Positions 33,393-45,290 of a stretch of 64,000 nt of DNA are shown here, piece by piece (within the stretch, counting starts at the first letter, position 1; each line of letters begins with the position of its first letter). Below the pieces are notes generated by a model. The model did no database searches. It saw only the letters and a program-made list of their open reading frames with translations, and was not told where the DNA came from. The DNA is from Sesamum alatum (lineage: Eukaryota > Streptophyta > Magnoliopsida > Lamiales > Pedaliaceae): the NCBI GenBank assembly GCA_034509735.1, contig JACGWO010000010.1, forward strand, positions 9,747,193-9,811,192. The letters are read 5' to 3'. The translations under genes and the position numbers were made by a program.

Positions 33393-33695
33393 TTACGGGA
33401 CTCCTCTGGGGACAGTTCTATAACCCCCTGCTTTTGTCCCTTCCCTATAGCCTCCACATAATACCTCCGTGATTGTTGTTGGTCTCCACCTACCTCCCCT
33501 AATTCCGCCTAGTACAGGGAATTTGATTTTCATATGGAAGGTGGATATGATTGTCTGAAATCCATTTAAGGAGGGCCTCCCCAGAATTATGTTATATGCT
33601 GAGGGGCGTCCACTCTCATTTTGGTGAAGTAGTTCCATTTGATACGACTTATAGGAAAAATAAAGAGGGTCGATCCAAGTTTTCAACATCAACAC
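33393..33695 (-). pseudogene. End of the Ty3/gypsy protease region
   Basis: [19 protein letters not shown] followed by an [13 protein letters not shown] stretch matches the C-terminal end of the gypsy aspartic protease. The catalytic DxG lies further upstream and is missing because the element is truncated near 33720. Confidence 0.7.
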
Positions 33696-33720
33696 AATTT
33701 CAATCGTTATTCTTCAAGAA

Positions 33721-34440
33721 TAGATTGCCCAAGATTGTTAATTAAACTTTGGGTACAATGAGAGTAATCGACCAACTTTTTTGGGTATAAAATATGTTTG
33801 GTTGAGATAAGATATTTTTTTTAGTACACAATTGATTGTGAGAAAAAAAAATAATGACTATAGTTGATGCAATTTGTTTTTTAAAATGTGATTGAAATAA
33901 TTTTTCTTCAGTTAAGAAATATTAATTTTTCCACAAACAAACATAGTTTGGTCCTACTCGAATGAGACGAAATTGAGAAATATCCTACAAGCAACCACAA
34001 TTAAAAAAGAATTCTTGCTAATTACACTTTTTACAAATAATTATTTTCACTAAAATTTTAAAATTCATTAAATATTTTTTCAATAATTCTATTTTATTGT
34101 AGTGACAAAAAATAATTATTGCCTCCTTCTAATATTTTCTCTCTCATGCTACGGATTTTTTTTGTTTGTTTGGATGAATTTTCTCTATTTTCTCTCTCTC
34201 TTGGCCCACAATCTCTACAATATTTTCTCTCATTTAAATTGTCCACATGTCAATCATCTATAGGAGGAATAAGAGATGGAATAGGGAAATTGAATAAAGG
34301 ATCTGGAGCCCTTATGCAAATTAAATAAGTAGTTTTTTTAATTCATTAAAGGGAGGCTTCTTGGATTAATTTAGAATTCAAATTAACCCACAAAAATGTC
34401 TTTCGTATATGTCAAGACATAATAAATCAAGTAATTGATT
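33721..34440. other. AT-rich intergenic stretch
   Basis: No gene or clear repeat. The first bases mark the truncation point of the Tat-like element. Confidence 0.4.
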
Positions 34441-34454
34441 AATTAATACATTCA

Positions 34455-34570
34455 GGCGCTTAAGAGGATTCTGCATAAACCCATAGTTTAAAACGAGATT
34501 TTTTATCATTGAATGGCGCTCAAAATAGATTGTCAATGTTTATTTACCCAGAAGATCATCGACTTATATA
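34455..34570 (+). repeat. Third copy of the 13.1-kb duplication unit
   Basis: CTTAAGAGGATTCTGCATAA, then a GCTCAAAATAGATTGTCAA stretch and TTTACCCAGAAGA follow the order of 13095-13260, with no foldback element between GCTCAAA and TTACCC. It provides an independent empty-site comparison. Confidence 0.75.
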
Positions 34571-34659
34571 ATCTATTGAAAACCTTCTCTTTTTCATTAA
34601 TGGATACAGGAAATTTATAATTTTATAGTTCCATTTTGCGCCTTTGATTTTTTTTTAAA

Positions 34660-34935
34660 TTAATTATAAAAAAATCATCGAGGCAAATTACATATTGCTC
34701 CTATGTGTAAAAACCATAAAACAAAAATCTCTCTATGCTCATTTCAGTCCAAAAAAATTCAGAAAATTTTAAAAATTAATAAAACTAATTCAATTTGCAT
34801 AAGGGTATTTTGGTCAGTTTACTCATAAAAATGAATGAAAATGAGTTATTTGTTAGACGGTTACAAACTTTAGGGGGTATTTGTAATTTTAGAATAAATA
34901 AAAGAATATCAGTAATTATGCCAAATTTTAGAGAT
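34660..34935 (-). repeat. Inverted arm, left of a LINE-like fragment
   Basis: Its complement matches 35262-35520 over most of its length. Shared segments include TTTGTAACCGTCTAACAAAT, GTAAACTGACCAAAAT and a GCAATTTGCCTCGA-like stretch. The two arms face each other across about 325 bp. Confidence 0.8.
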
Positions 34936-34990
34936 CACACACTACGCATTACTTCTCATTCAAACACGGCTTCTAACAACGGCAGCGGAC

Positions 34991-35180
34991 ATGGTGGGGA
35001 GAAGGCAGGAAGGGAGGCGACGAAAGGAAAGGTCCGATTTAGGGTTTAACTTTGATGAGTTCATCAAACTTGCCACGAAGGTAATTGATGAAGGTGATAT
35101 CACTTCAATGGAGGCTTTAACGTCTATTTTTGCGGCCGGTTCTTTGGTCGGTATCAGTTTTTTTTTAGCAAACAATATTT
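34991..35180 (+). pseudogene. LINE ORF1-like fragment between inverted arms
   Basis: The frame from ATG at 34991 is basic (RRQEGRRRKERS) then reads FDEFIKLATKVIDEGDITSM followed by EALTS. The same pattern (FLKLAV, VLDLGDD, EALTCL) opens the third LINE near 38335, so this looks like the N-terminal part of a LINE ORF1. The sequence changes into unrelated DNA after a GGTATCAG near 35150. It lies inside inverted arms and shortly upstream of a 5'-truncated LINE. Confidence 0.5.
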
Positions 35181-35227
35181 TTTTTTCGAATAGTGAACAC
35201 ATGTACCGCTGAGATAATTAAATAAAG

Positions 35228-35660
35228 CGTAAATTACAACTAGTTCTCCTGAGGTTTGGCATAATTACAAATACCGTTCGTTATTTGAGAAATTATAAAA
35301 AAACCCCTGAGGTTTGTAACCGTCTAACAAATAGATCATTTTCATCCATTTTTATGGGTAAACTGACCAAAATGCCCTTATTCACTAAATTATTTTTTAT
35401 TTAATTTTTAAAATATTTTTCACTACAATGCGCAGGGAGAGATTTCTTAAGTTTTTTACACAGGGGAGGAATAATGCAATTTGCCTCGACTGATTTTTTC
35501 CACAATTTTAATAAAAAATTTAAGGGCAAAATGGTCAATTTCAGACCTTTGGTAAAAAATTACAAACCTCAGGGGGGGTATTTGTAATTTTTCAAACAAC
35601 GAGGGGGTATTTGTAATTATATCAAACCTCAAGGGAGGTGGATGTAAATTACCCTTAAAT
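35228..35660. mobile_element. Foldback MITE with GTAAATTAC ends
   Basis: The left end GTAAATTACAACTAGTTCTC and the right end, inverted, GGGTAATTTACATCCACCTC, both lead into CCTTGAGGTTTG or CCTGAGGTTTG and ATAATTACAAATACC motifs. It looks like a complete small foldback element whose left part is also duplicated inverted at 34660-34935. No certain target duplication was found. Confidence 0.65.
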
Positions 35661-35830
35661 AAAAGATACCTCCTCTAAAATTGTGAAATTATACTTCCCC
35701 CAAAAAAGTTTTATCCTTTGAAAAATTCTCTATTTTCGCTTGACCCTCTTCCATTAGGGTTTAGATTGAAAATGTTGATGTCAGCAACATAGTTACATAA
35801 ATTTTTAATTTTATCTGACATTTAACATTC
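35640..35830 (+). repeat. Recurrent 180-bp repeat, copy 2 (inverted)
   Basis: It contains GAAATTATACTTCCCCCAAA, ATTCTCTATTTTCGCTTGAC and ACATAAATTTTTAATTTTA, the inverse order of 6000-6180. It runs directly into the 5' end of the truncated LINE. Confidence 0.6.
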
Positions 35831-35851
35831 CCCTATAATATTGTCGTTGCT

Positions 35852-37515
35852 AGGGGTGCTCCCGGGTGACACATCTTCTCTTCGCTAATGACTCACTCAT
35901 CTACTGTCAAGTGACGGAAACTATTGTCAGCCATATTCAAAGTATTCTGGAGAAAAATGCAACAACCTTCGAGCAAATAGTGAAACTTCAGAAATCCAAA
36001 GTCATCTTTAGCCTGAATATTCCTGACTATACTAAATCTCGTTTGTGTATGATTCTAAATGTGCAGATGATTGAACGTTTGGAGAAATATTTAGGCCTCC
36101 CTCATGTTCTTGAGTGTTCCAAGAAGGACATCTTTTTCGATTTGCGAGACAAAATTTGGAAGAGGGTCCTGGGGAGGAAATAAAAAACACTCAAGTCGGA
36201 AAGTGATGATCAAAACGGTTCTCCAAGCAGTGCCCACTTATGCAATGAGTTGCTTTCGTCTATCGATGTCTCTTATCAAGGAAATGGATTCTATTCTTGT
36301 TGAGTTTGGGGTAATAGAAAGAAAAGAAAGATTCATTGGCTAGCCTGGAAAAAACTATGTCAGCGGCATCATGCCGGGGTCTTGGATTCCATAATTTGAA
36401 ACTGTTTAATGTGGCTTTGCTTGCTAAGCAAGGCTGGAAGTTAATTCAATTCCCGTATTCATTTTTTAACAACATCCTCAAGGCTCGTTATTACCCCAAT
36501 TCAAATTCTCTTCATGTCACTTTGGGTCAGACTCCTTTAACATGGCGTAGTATTTTGTCCTCTCAGCATCTAGTGAAAGCGGGCTATCTTTGGCAAAATT
36601 GGAACAGCCACCAGATTCGTATTTGGAAGGATAGTTGGCTCCCTTTTTTGCACATTTTCCTTCCGATCTCCCCAGTTTCTGTTTTGCCTGAAGATGCTAC
36701 AGTTTGTACTTTGTTTCAGCAGCTGGCGAGGCATGGGATAAAGATTTTCTTGAAAGCATTTTTTGGCTTAGAGATGTGAATTTAATCTGCTCCGTTTTTT
36801 GCTCCCTTCCAACCTTGGTCCAAATCGGCTATGTTGGCATTTTTTGATGGGATGTTTTTTCGTGCACAGGAATTTGGCTCATCACTAATGCTCATCGAGT
36901 ATGGGTAAATCAAGTCGAGAAACGTGTCTCAGTTGGAACTTTATGTGGAAAGACAAGGCTCCACATAAGGTTCGGGTATTCATATGGCAGCTCTATCGAC
37001 GGGCAATTCCTATGAGTGCATGATCGCAATCTCAACACTTAGATGTGCGAGGAGGATGTCCTCTATGTTGTTGGGATGAGGAAGATGATCACCATGCCTT
37101 GTTGACTTGTGATGTTGTACGCCAATGTTGGGCTCTCTCAAGTATTATGTGGGCTATCCTATCTATTTGGGAGGATTCCACCGAGGAGTGGCTTCACAGG
37201 TTGCACCATAAATTGGAGGCATTAGAGTTCGTTATTGTATTGGTCATGGCTTGGGATATTTGGAAGAATCATAATCTGAGACTAATGGAAAATATTTGGC
37301 AAATTCCTTCGGATGTGGTCTCTGAGGGCATGCAGTTTCTTTACGACTTCACTAAGGCAACAATCTCTAAACAATAGGATGATGCACTAATTCATTTTTC
37401 CTCTCTGTTTATGTTGTGGAGATTGTAATTGGAGTTTATTTGTTTAAACTCGGGCTACAACTTGTGATGTGGTGGGATAAAAGTGCAGTTTTGTTTGCTT
37501 TAAAAAAAACAAAAC
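35852..37515 (+). mobile_element. 5'-truncated L1-type LINE
   Basis: The sequence starts within RT at THLLFANDSLIYCQ, where the first Asp of FADD is Asn, and continues with LEKYLGLPHVLECSKKDIFF. A second frame (36104) follows, then the zf-RVT part with FNVALLAKQGWKL, WRSILSSQHL and GCPLCCWDEEDDHHALLTCD at about 37050-37110. An A-rich tail ends near 37515. TATAATA occurs just before and after the element but is too AT-rich to be decisive as a target duplication. At least four frame breaks. Confidence 0.82.
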
Positions 37516-38239
37516 AATATAATAACAAAACTCTTTATTATCACTAAGTCATCATTATACATATGTCTAATTGTGCATTATTTTTTGTTACTATTCTTAC
37601 CGACAACTACTTCAACGAAAGAACAATCACTATTGAAATCATAAAATTTATTAAACAGACAAAATTAAAATCTTTGTTACTAAATATATATTACTAATGA
37701 CAATATTAAAGTTGTCACTTAGTATTTTGTGTTATTAATTTTCTTTTTTTGTAGGTTTTTTAACTAATTTAATATTTTATTCAGTAGATTTTAATTAATT
37801 AAATTTTCAATAAGGCTAAACTAATTTTTTGATTCGCCCCTGGGTAAGGATGAACTGTGGGATCCAAGGAGCTTGGGGTTAGGGCAGTGATTGGTTTGGG
37901 AGAGAAGAAAGAAAGAAGGAAAAAGAGGAGGTAGACAAGAAAGAGAAGAAAGAAGGGCCTGTTGAGGTTGCCGATTGGTCTGGGATAGAAGAAAGAGAGA
38001 TGAGAAAAGAAAAAACAAAAAAAAAGATGGGAGAGAAAGATCGAGAAAAGGAAGAATGAAAATAAAATAGTCGGAGGAACATATGCATGAAAAGAGAAAA
38101 AAAGTATGAGAAATTGATAAAAAAAATAAAATGTAAAAGAGAATATAAGTTTAAATATTTTTATCTTTAGCTAAATAATTCAAATTAAGTATAAGTTGTC
38201 TTTCTACGAAATATTTTTATGCACGAATTTGAATTTGAG
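37516..38239. other. Intergenic, with purine-rich tract
   Basis: The region 37880-38110 is a GA-rich tract on the plus strand with an imperfect internal duplication (GATTGGTYTGGGA occurs twice). No gene supported. Confidence 0.45.
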
Positions 38240-39460
38240 AAATGGTTGACTCTTCTCCAAACCCTGCATCCTATGAGGCGACGGTGACTAACGACGTTGA
38301 TCCAAATGAAGGGGAACGGATAGGTATTATGTTTTTTGAAACTGGCAGTGTAGGTATTGGATTTGGGAGATGACAATTCGTGGGAGGCCCTCACCTGCCT
38401 CACGGCGAGGTGGGTGGAAAAGTTTGGCGAAACACGACAGACTTCTGATATTGCTCCATGGGCCTCCATCCATACATCTCTTAACGTCCACAACGACGAG
38501 AAAAATAGGGGAATGGTGACTAGAGTTCTATCTGGAGAGCATGATAGGGATAGTGGGGGATGGGAGGATATGGTTATTCCTGAGGGGCCTCCTCCCGTGC
38601 ATGGTGATGATTAGCATGTTGGCTAGGGAATGCATAAGTCTTCCTCGTCTGGGGCTTTACCAAACCCCAACCCTCCATCACAGCATAGGGAAAGATTTGT
38701 GGATTTCTATCAGGTTAGTCACCAACCCTTCGGACCTGTTTGTGGAAGGGTGTGATAATTTTTTGCGTCGAACACTGAAATATTTTCCATTGGAATACAG
38801 AATAGCATTATCATGGCTAAGCCTATCTCTGAGATGGTTGTTGCAGGGTCCCAGCGTTGGAGTGCAACGGTTGTTGGGTATTTTCTGGCGTATATTCCCC
38901 ATCTTGAGGCTTTTGCTCGATCCACTGGCTAGCAATCCAATCGATTGCGGCGGCGGCCATCGAGTTCTACTTCAACGTATTCAAGTTAGTTGCAGCAATG
39001 GAAGAAACTATTTAGGTAGGACCATGGCTTTTTCAAGGCCAACCGATTTTGCTCCAAAAATAAGAGCCCTGTATAGTTTTGCAGAAGGTGCAACATCAGA
39101 AGATGCGATATGGGTCAAGTTTCGAAATCTACCAGTTGAGTACTGGATGACCAATGGGCTCAGCGTGGTGGCTAGTGCGGGTTGGGACACCTCTATATCC
39201 TGATGCAGTTACTAAATCTTGTGCAAGGATAGATTATGCTCGAGTGTGTTTCGTTGTGGATTTCTCAAAGCCGCTACCTAAGTACTTGGTGGTTGTGCAA
39301 CCAACAATTGAGGTAGAGCAGGTGGTGTCTATAAGGTCAATATTGAGTTTGAATGGACCTCTATGTGGTGAAAGAGTTGCAGAGTTGTTGGTCATTTGGA
39401 GAACTAGTGTCCACTCAAGCGACCAGGGAACAGGCTCCTACGCGGGTTTTCGTGTCTAAG
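38240..39460 (+). pseudogene. LINE ORF1 region
   Basis: Near 38340 the sequence reads VLDLGDDNSWEALTCL in one frame. Further on AFSRPTDFAPKIRALYSFAE, IWVKFRNLPVEYWM and ARIDYARVCFVVDFSKPLPK are DUF4283-like motifs. No zinc knuckle was recognised. Frame breaks at about 38614, 39203 and 39459. Confidence 0.65.
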
Positions 39461-39659
39461 CCATTTAATGCTGATATGGACTAGGTGCCCTCTAGAAACT
39501 GTGGGCCGAAGGCAAATGTGCTTGGAGCTGATAATCAAGTGGTGAGTAAAGGTAAAAAGATAGTACTTTATAACCGATTTGATGATTTGCAGGGTGTTGA
39601 TGCAACTGACGAATACAACTCTCAAGGTCTTAACAGATGCAGCAGTGCCCTACTTATTA

Positions 39660-40592
39660 ATGATTAATGTGGCTGCATGGAATGTTCGAGGTCTCAACAA
39701 ACAAGATCACCAGAGTGTTGTTTCGCCACCTTATTCTGAAATTTAAGCTTCAAGTACTTGGGGTTATTGAATCATGTGTTGTTGTTTGGAATGCGGTGGT
39801 AGCGCAACGGGCACTATGTAATCGTGGACATAGTATCTGATTACAGCCTACTGGGTCCGGGGAAGAGAATCTGGATTGGTTGGGATGTGCTGAAATACAC
39901 ATGCAAATTATTATCTCATGACCTGTTGGTGCATTGTCAGGTTAGTATAGGTGCTCGCAAATTTCATTCTTGTTGTCTTTATTTAAGGTGTTAATGATCT
40001 AATCGACCGGCCGGAGTTATGGGGGAACTTCTTGTCTTGGCTCCAAGTTTGGAGGGTGCCCCCTGGTTACTTATGGGGGATTTTAATTGCGTTCTGGACC
40101 CTAGTGAAGTTAGTGGTCAGGTGGAAGGTACTACCACTACTATGAGAGAATTTCATGAGTGCGTTTCTGCTACACGCCTCACTACTCTTCCCATGACTAG
40201 GCAATTGTTTTCTTGGAACTATTGAAGTCTGGGTGAGCGGAGTCAGTAGATATGACACGATAAGATACTTGGGAACAAGGCTTGGTTTGAGCACTGGCCC
40301 ATGTACCGTTATTTGCCGTAGAACTGCACATCTCGGATCACAGCCCTCTGGTAGTGGTCTTGGTCCCTGTTGGTCAATAGTATTTTGAATCATATTTTAG
40401 GTTTGATATTTTCTTGGTACAGGCGGCAGATAGGGGATCACAGGGTGCATGGTACTTCCATGTACTCCGTTACTCGCAAAATTTAAGGCTTCGAAGCCGA
40501 TTTTCGAGAGATGCCTGCCAGAAAGGGGACTTATCGGTCAATACAGAGATGGCACACGATTTTTTGATGAAGATCCAAAGGTTGGTCCAACT
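39660..40592 (+). pseudogene. LINE endonuclease region
   Basis: An AAWNVRGLN-like start occurs near 39672. The clearest motif is APWLLMGDFNCVLDPSEVSG (40055-40114), the GDFN box of LINE endonucleases, followed by TLPMTRQLFSWN. The sequence then runs into the endonuclease-RT linker and is cut by the LTR at 40597. Confidence 0.75.
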
Positions 40593-40597
40593 GTTCC

Positions 40598-42744
40598 TGT
40601 TAGAATAGGTGACTGCAAAGCCGATTAGATTGGGCTTTGTAATCTACTTTCTGACAATTTCGATGTAATATAATATTTAAGTTTTGAATAACAGTGATAT
40701 TTAATCAATGGCATTTGTTCTTTGTTGTGTTTACTGCTTTATGTTAATATTCAGTTAAGTCCACAACAAATCCTACAAACCAGACATTTGGATCCAAGAG
40801 GTTGGGCTGTACATTGATTAGCAGTCATGAAACCAACCTATGTAGATTATTCTGAAACTTTCCAAGTCACGAACCTCGAGAAGGGTATCAAGGGTCTGAG
40901 AGAGACTTGCACTAAGGATTGCAGCTGTGTTTCATTGGCAGGAGGCGTAGGTCGCCTATGCAATTTTAGTGGGTTGGTTGGCTAGGTAGTCAACTGACTG
41001 AACTGACTCGCGAGAATCGTCATATGAAAGCCTATTGAGACTTGATCGATATGACTAGAATTCCCAACTCCGATAATACGAGATTAATCCTTAGACCTGA
41101 GGAACCATGGCAGTCACATGCACACGATGCCTGTGGCTTAGATTTGGCAAGCAACGCCTCTGTCCAGAGATACGGTTGATATAAGCTTTCTCTAATGCAG
41201 TCGAAATGTGCAATGAGGCCGGTGCACTCCAAGATATAATCCATGTCCTATCAGTGTTATGATGGTAGAGTCTCCTATAAGCTTTGAGACCCATTTTCCC
41301 TTAGAATTTGTGGCCACAGTGACTGAATCAGTGGAATAGGTTTCCCGAGTGACAGTTCAGTAGGGTAAACGAGGGATCTCGAGTATTAAGCATAGCTGTC
41401 CAAGATGGGACCTGACGCCCAATTCCATGCCCTAAACTACGGTCGGGAGACGGTAGATGAAAGGACAGTACGCGTATGCATTCGGGAGCATAGATGTTCA
41501 CGCCATATTTTTCCTAGTCTCTAGTGCCATGGATTGTTGCTAGACGACTACCCATGGTAACAGGCCACTCCCGATTATGGGATAATTGGAAGCAATTAAA
41601 TTGAATTTAATTGATCAGGCTTGGACATTGCCCCAAGTCTAGCTAAGGGTGAACCTAAAAAGTCACACACGATTCACTAGATGTGAAAGGAATTAATTTA
41701 AAATTAATTTCAAAAGGTGGATTAATTTAATTAGATTAAATTGATTTCTTGGGAGAATATAAATGATGGGATCATTTATGAAAATAATCGATGAGATGAA
41801 TTTTCCAAAAGCTTAATTAATAAGATTAATTAAATTTTGGGTCTAAGCCTTTATAAATTTATTGGGCTTAACTCATAAACTGGATTTATGAATTAAATAG
41901 AGTGGACTCCTTTTATTTAGATTAAAAGGATTGAATTTTATATACGGCTTGAATATTAAATAGAATCTAATATGAAGTCCATTGGACCTTGGGTTCATTT
42001 AAATTGAATTTGAATCAACCCGGTCCATAAAAGCCCAAGAGAAATGGATGGTCATGATTTGATCATAAAAAAGAAAGATGGATGGCCGAGATCCCTCCTC
42101 TAAGAGGAAGAAATCGGCCATCATAGAGGTAGTGGTGGAGATTCTGACTCTTTGGAAGCTTCCTAGAGAGTTTGTGTAGGTCAAATGACAAGGTCATTTA
42201 AATACACAATTACACCACAATCTCACATAACTCACACACACTCTACCCAACCTCTCTCTCCCTCTCATCCATCTCTCTCTCTCACCCTCTCCAAGAAATA
42301 ATTTCTTGTTCTTCTTGATTCAATCAAGGGAGGACAACGAGATATCGATCACATTAACTCATAACGTTAGGTTGATATCTCCCTTTCCATAATTTTCTTG
42401 CTAGCACGAGAGAGATTTGCAATCTGGTGAATTGCGTGGACTTCTTTGGAGGTGCTCTACGTAGGGCCTTTCGGCGGTAGAGATTCAAAACAACGCGTGT
42501 AGCCTATCAAGAACGCTTTGAGGGTAACATCACTATTTACGTTTTCTTGCATCTTGTTGTTCCTCAATTCTATGGCCTCCATGTTAATATAGTTGTAGAC
42601 ATGAGATACACCGAATGCCCATGGATGATCAAGGGTACACCCCTTTATCCGGTTTTAATTCGTTTTAATTCCATATCGTTTATCGTTTTTGTATTTTTTT
42701 TCCACGCTTCCGCCGCGTGTTTCCCAGGCCGATCTGCACTTGCA
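40598..42744 (+). mobile_element. Solo LTR, copy C (2147 bp)
   Basis: It starts TGTTAGAATAGGTGACTG and ends CACTTGCA, with the 5-bp duplication GTTCC at 40593-40597 and 42745-42749. It is homologous to 109-2280 and 26947-29114. It splits the LINE at 38240-45290, whose coding order continues across it, so it is younger than that LINE. Confidence 0.93.
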
Positions 42745-42749
42745 GTTCC

Positions 42750-45090
42750 CACATGTGCGACTATTGCAAGAAGTGGAACGTTTCAGAAGGTTCATCTAAT
42801 CTGAGGTGGCTCGGCAGGAGGATACCATGCTATGGCAGTCGACTAAGCTTAATTTCAATTGGTGACCAGTGCACCATGATTTTCTTCCAGAAACTTAAAG
42901 TGCAACATGGTAAGAGGAAAATATTCAATTGCAGAATGGGGAGGGGGTGATTTTGCACAGCCATCAGGATGTTCCGGAGGAAGTGGTGTGTTGGTATTCG
43001 AATTTATTGGGAGGATCCAAGAGGCGGAAATAGCTGAATTTAAGCTTGTTTGAGCAGTTCCTCTCGAGTCACTAACGGCTAAACAAGCAGCAAGGTTGAA
43101 AGGGCCGGTTTCAAATGTTGAGATCAAGTTAGCGGCCTTCTCCATTGATGATGACAAGGCCCGGGGGCCGGATGTATATTGGGCCCCCTTTACATCCGGC
43201 CCCCTTTATCAAAAAGGCCTAGTGCATTATGGAGACTGAAGTCACAGAGGCTGTCTAGCAATTCTTTCAAAACAACAATATGCTAAAATAGATTAACTCC
43301 ACATTCCTAGTCTTAATAACCAAGGTCCAATATCCTATTACTGAGGCGGAGTTCAGTCCCATTGTGTGTTGCAATGTGGTATGTAATATTATCTTAGAGG
43401 TGTTGGTCAACGACTTGCAGCCACTCATGGATACTGTGGTTGATAACAACCAAAACGCATTTATCCCTGGCCTTAGATTGGTGATAATGTGTTGCTAGCT
43501 CAAGAGTTACTTTACGGTTATAAGTAGAGACGGTCTCCTCCTCGGTGTACTATGAAGATTGATCTAAGGAAGGCATATGATACCGTTGAGTAGGATTTTT
43601 TGGAGACCGTGCTGGAGGTTATGGCTTTTCCCCCTACATTATACAATGCATTATGCAGTGTTTGACTACAATGACGTACTCGATTCTACTAAACGACCAG
43701 CCGTGTGGTTACTTCACTGGTACACAGGGCTTACAGCAAGGGGACCCTATCTCTCCCTATTTGTTTGTGTTGATCATAAAATTATTACATGCTATTACTA
43801 AACATCATATTGTCTTGGCGGTGCAAACAGCTCTCTTTGTTCATGCTCGCCTTTGCCTATGATTTGTTGTTGTCATGCAAAACCACCGAAGATTCTCTCG
43901 TGATGATCAAACGAGCCTTTGATTACTTCTCCCAAGCCTCCGTGTTGAAGGCAAATGCGACCAAGAGCTATTTGATCCTTTCCAAAGTGGCTAAAGGAGT
44001 GGCGGGCACTTTGCAAGCAATCATGGGCTTTCCGTTGGGTGCATTGCCCATTAAATACTTAGTTGTGCCCCTTCTGTCCTATTAGGTGTGAGTGGTTGAT
44101 TGCAACCTGCTTCTTTGACAAAATTGGCACTCGGATAAACCTATGGAGTTCAAGGCACCTCTCCTATGTGGGACTGCTTCAACTGATTAAGTCGGTACTT
44201 ATGGATTTTCACATTTATTGGTCTTCAATGTTCCTCCTCCCGCGGGCTATTGTCGAGCAAATTGAACAGCTTGTTAGGCAGTTTCTTTGGGCTAATGGTG
44301 GGAACAGTATTCGGCTGGGGTGGCTTGGGCTCAAATCTACAGGCCGACAGAAGCGGGTGGCCTTGGGTTCATACCTGTGGCTGATGCTAATAAGGCTTTG
44401 GATTGTAAACATCTGTAGGACGTTATTAGCAATAATTTAATGTCCATCTGGGTGCAATGAGTTAAATTGTCTAGGCTAGGGAATGAACCAATTTGGACAG
44501 TTTCGAAAACGCAAGGCACATGGGATGGAAAAGGATTCTCAAGTGGCGGGAGAGCATATGACCAGCTATGCAGTTCCAAATTGGTAAAGAGACGCATATT
44601 TCGTTTTGTAAGGAGCCGGGACATCCCTTGGGTGTGCTCCTAAATCATTACCCGTGTGGACCTATTGTGTCGTGCCTGGCGGAGTCCGCTACCTGGTGTC
44701 AGTCACTGAAAACGGGAGTTGGAGTTGGCCTCTTTCATTGCCGGACCTGCTATTTGAACATCAAGCGCAGTTGCTGCCCATTCACAGCAGTGAAGACAGG
44801 ATCCAATGCCACAACTCGACAGGGTGGTTCTCTAATGCCTCTGCCCAATGTTTTGGAGTGTGCTACTCCAGGGGCCTCTCAGAATTTCTAGGAATACATT
44901 TATTTTGTGGTTGGCTATTCAACAACGGATGCCTAAGCGGGATAACCCATGGCTCCAACAATTTGGTGTTGCTTGCATTTTATGTGAGGACATCGATGGC
45001 ATGGTCGAGTCGCACAACCACTCGTTCTTTCAGTGTCCCTTTGCAGCTTCTTGTATTATGATGATTCAGCGGGAGATGCGGTGGACCTAG
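42750..45090 (+). pseudogene. LINE reverse transcriptase and zf-RVT region
   Basis: A linker with CTMLWQST-like and GDQCT motifs is followed by DDKARGPD (43150s), MKIDLRKAYDTVE (43550s), GLQQGDPISPYLFVLIIKLL (about 43725), and FAYDLLLS (about 43853), where the second FADD position is Tyr. Further on KANATKSYLILSK and IKYLVVP occur, then the zf-RVT part near 44990-45050 (CILCEDIDGMVESHNHSFFQ). At 43163-43204 an inverted 14-bp duplication is inserted. Many stops. Confidence 0.78.
43163..43204. repeat. Perfect 14-bp hairpin within LINE RT
   Basis: GGGGGCCGGATGTA (43163-43176) and TACATCCGGCCCCC (43191-43204) are exact complements with a 14-bp loop. It falls where a normal LINE has one PGPDG box, so it looks like a small inverted insertion. 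Confidence 0.85.
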
Positions 45091-45290
45091 CCTGTGCAAA
45101 AGTGGAGAAGTAGACATCTAGTTCGTATGAAATTAATTGCTCATTATATGCAGAACTCTATTGAGGTTGTGGCGGCCTTTGGAATTTGGAAAATAGTGTG
45201 AAAAACTGCATAGATTGGTGGGTGTCTACTTATTGTACATTCATAATTTTTTATTAATGAAATTTATCTTCAACCAAAAAAATAAAGAAA

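Larger units (their letters stand above)
22644..33720 (-). mobile_element. Truncated Ty3/gypsy element, Tat-like, with antisense ORF
   Basis: From high to low coordinates on the minus strand it has the end of the protease, RT, RNase H, integrase, a spacer with a minisatellite, and a probable 3' LTR. Between pol and the LTR an additional ORF is encoded on the plus strand (23867-29150), carrying a domain like the 'putative gypsy type transposon' family. gag and the 5' LTR are absent; the element stops near 33720. A hAT-like element (24274-25095) and a solo LTR (26947-29114) are nested in it. Confidence 0.75.
38240..45290 (+). mobile_element. L1-type LINE, degenerate, split by a solo LTR
   Basis: The parts come in normal LINE order: ORF1 N-terminal part (38240-38620), DUF4283 (about 39025-39330), endonuclease (39660-40592), then solo LTR copy C, then the endonuclease-RT linker, RT and zf-RVT (42750-45090) and an A-rich end near 45275-45290. 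Subtracting the 2147-bp LTR leaves about 4.9 kb. Stops and frameshifts are dense, more so than in the LINE at 14783. Confidence 0.8.

Noticed and set aside
35852..37520. TATAATA as target-site duplication of the truncated LINE
   Set aside because: The sequence is short and AT-rich, and the match can be chance.
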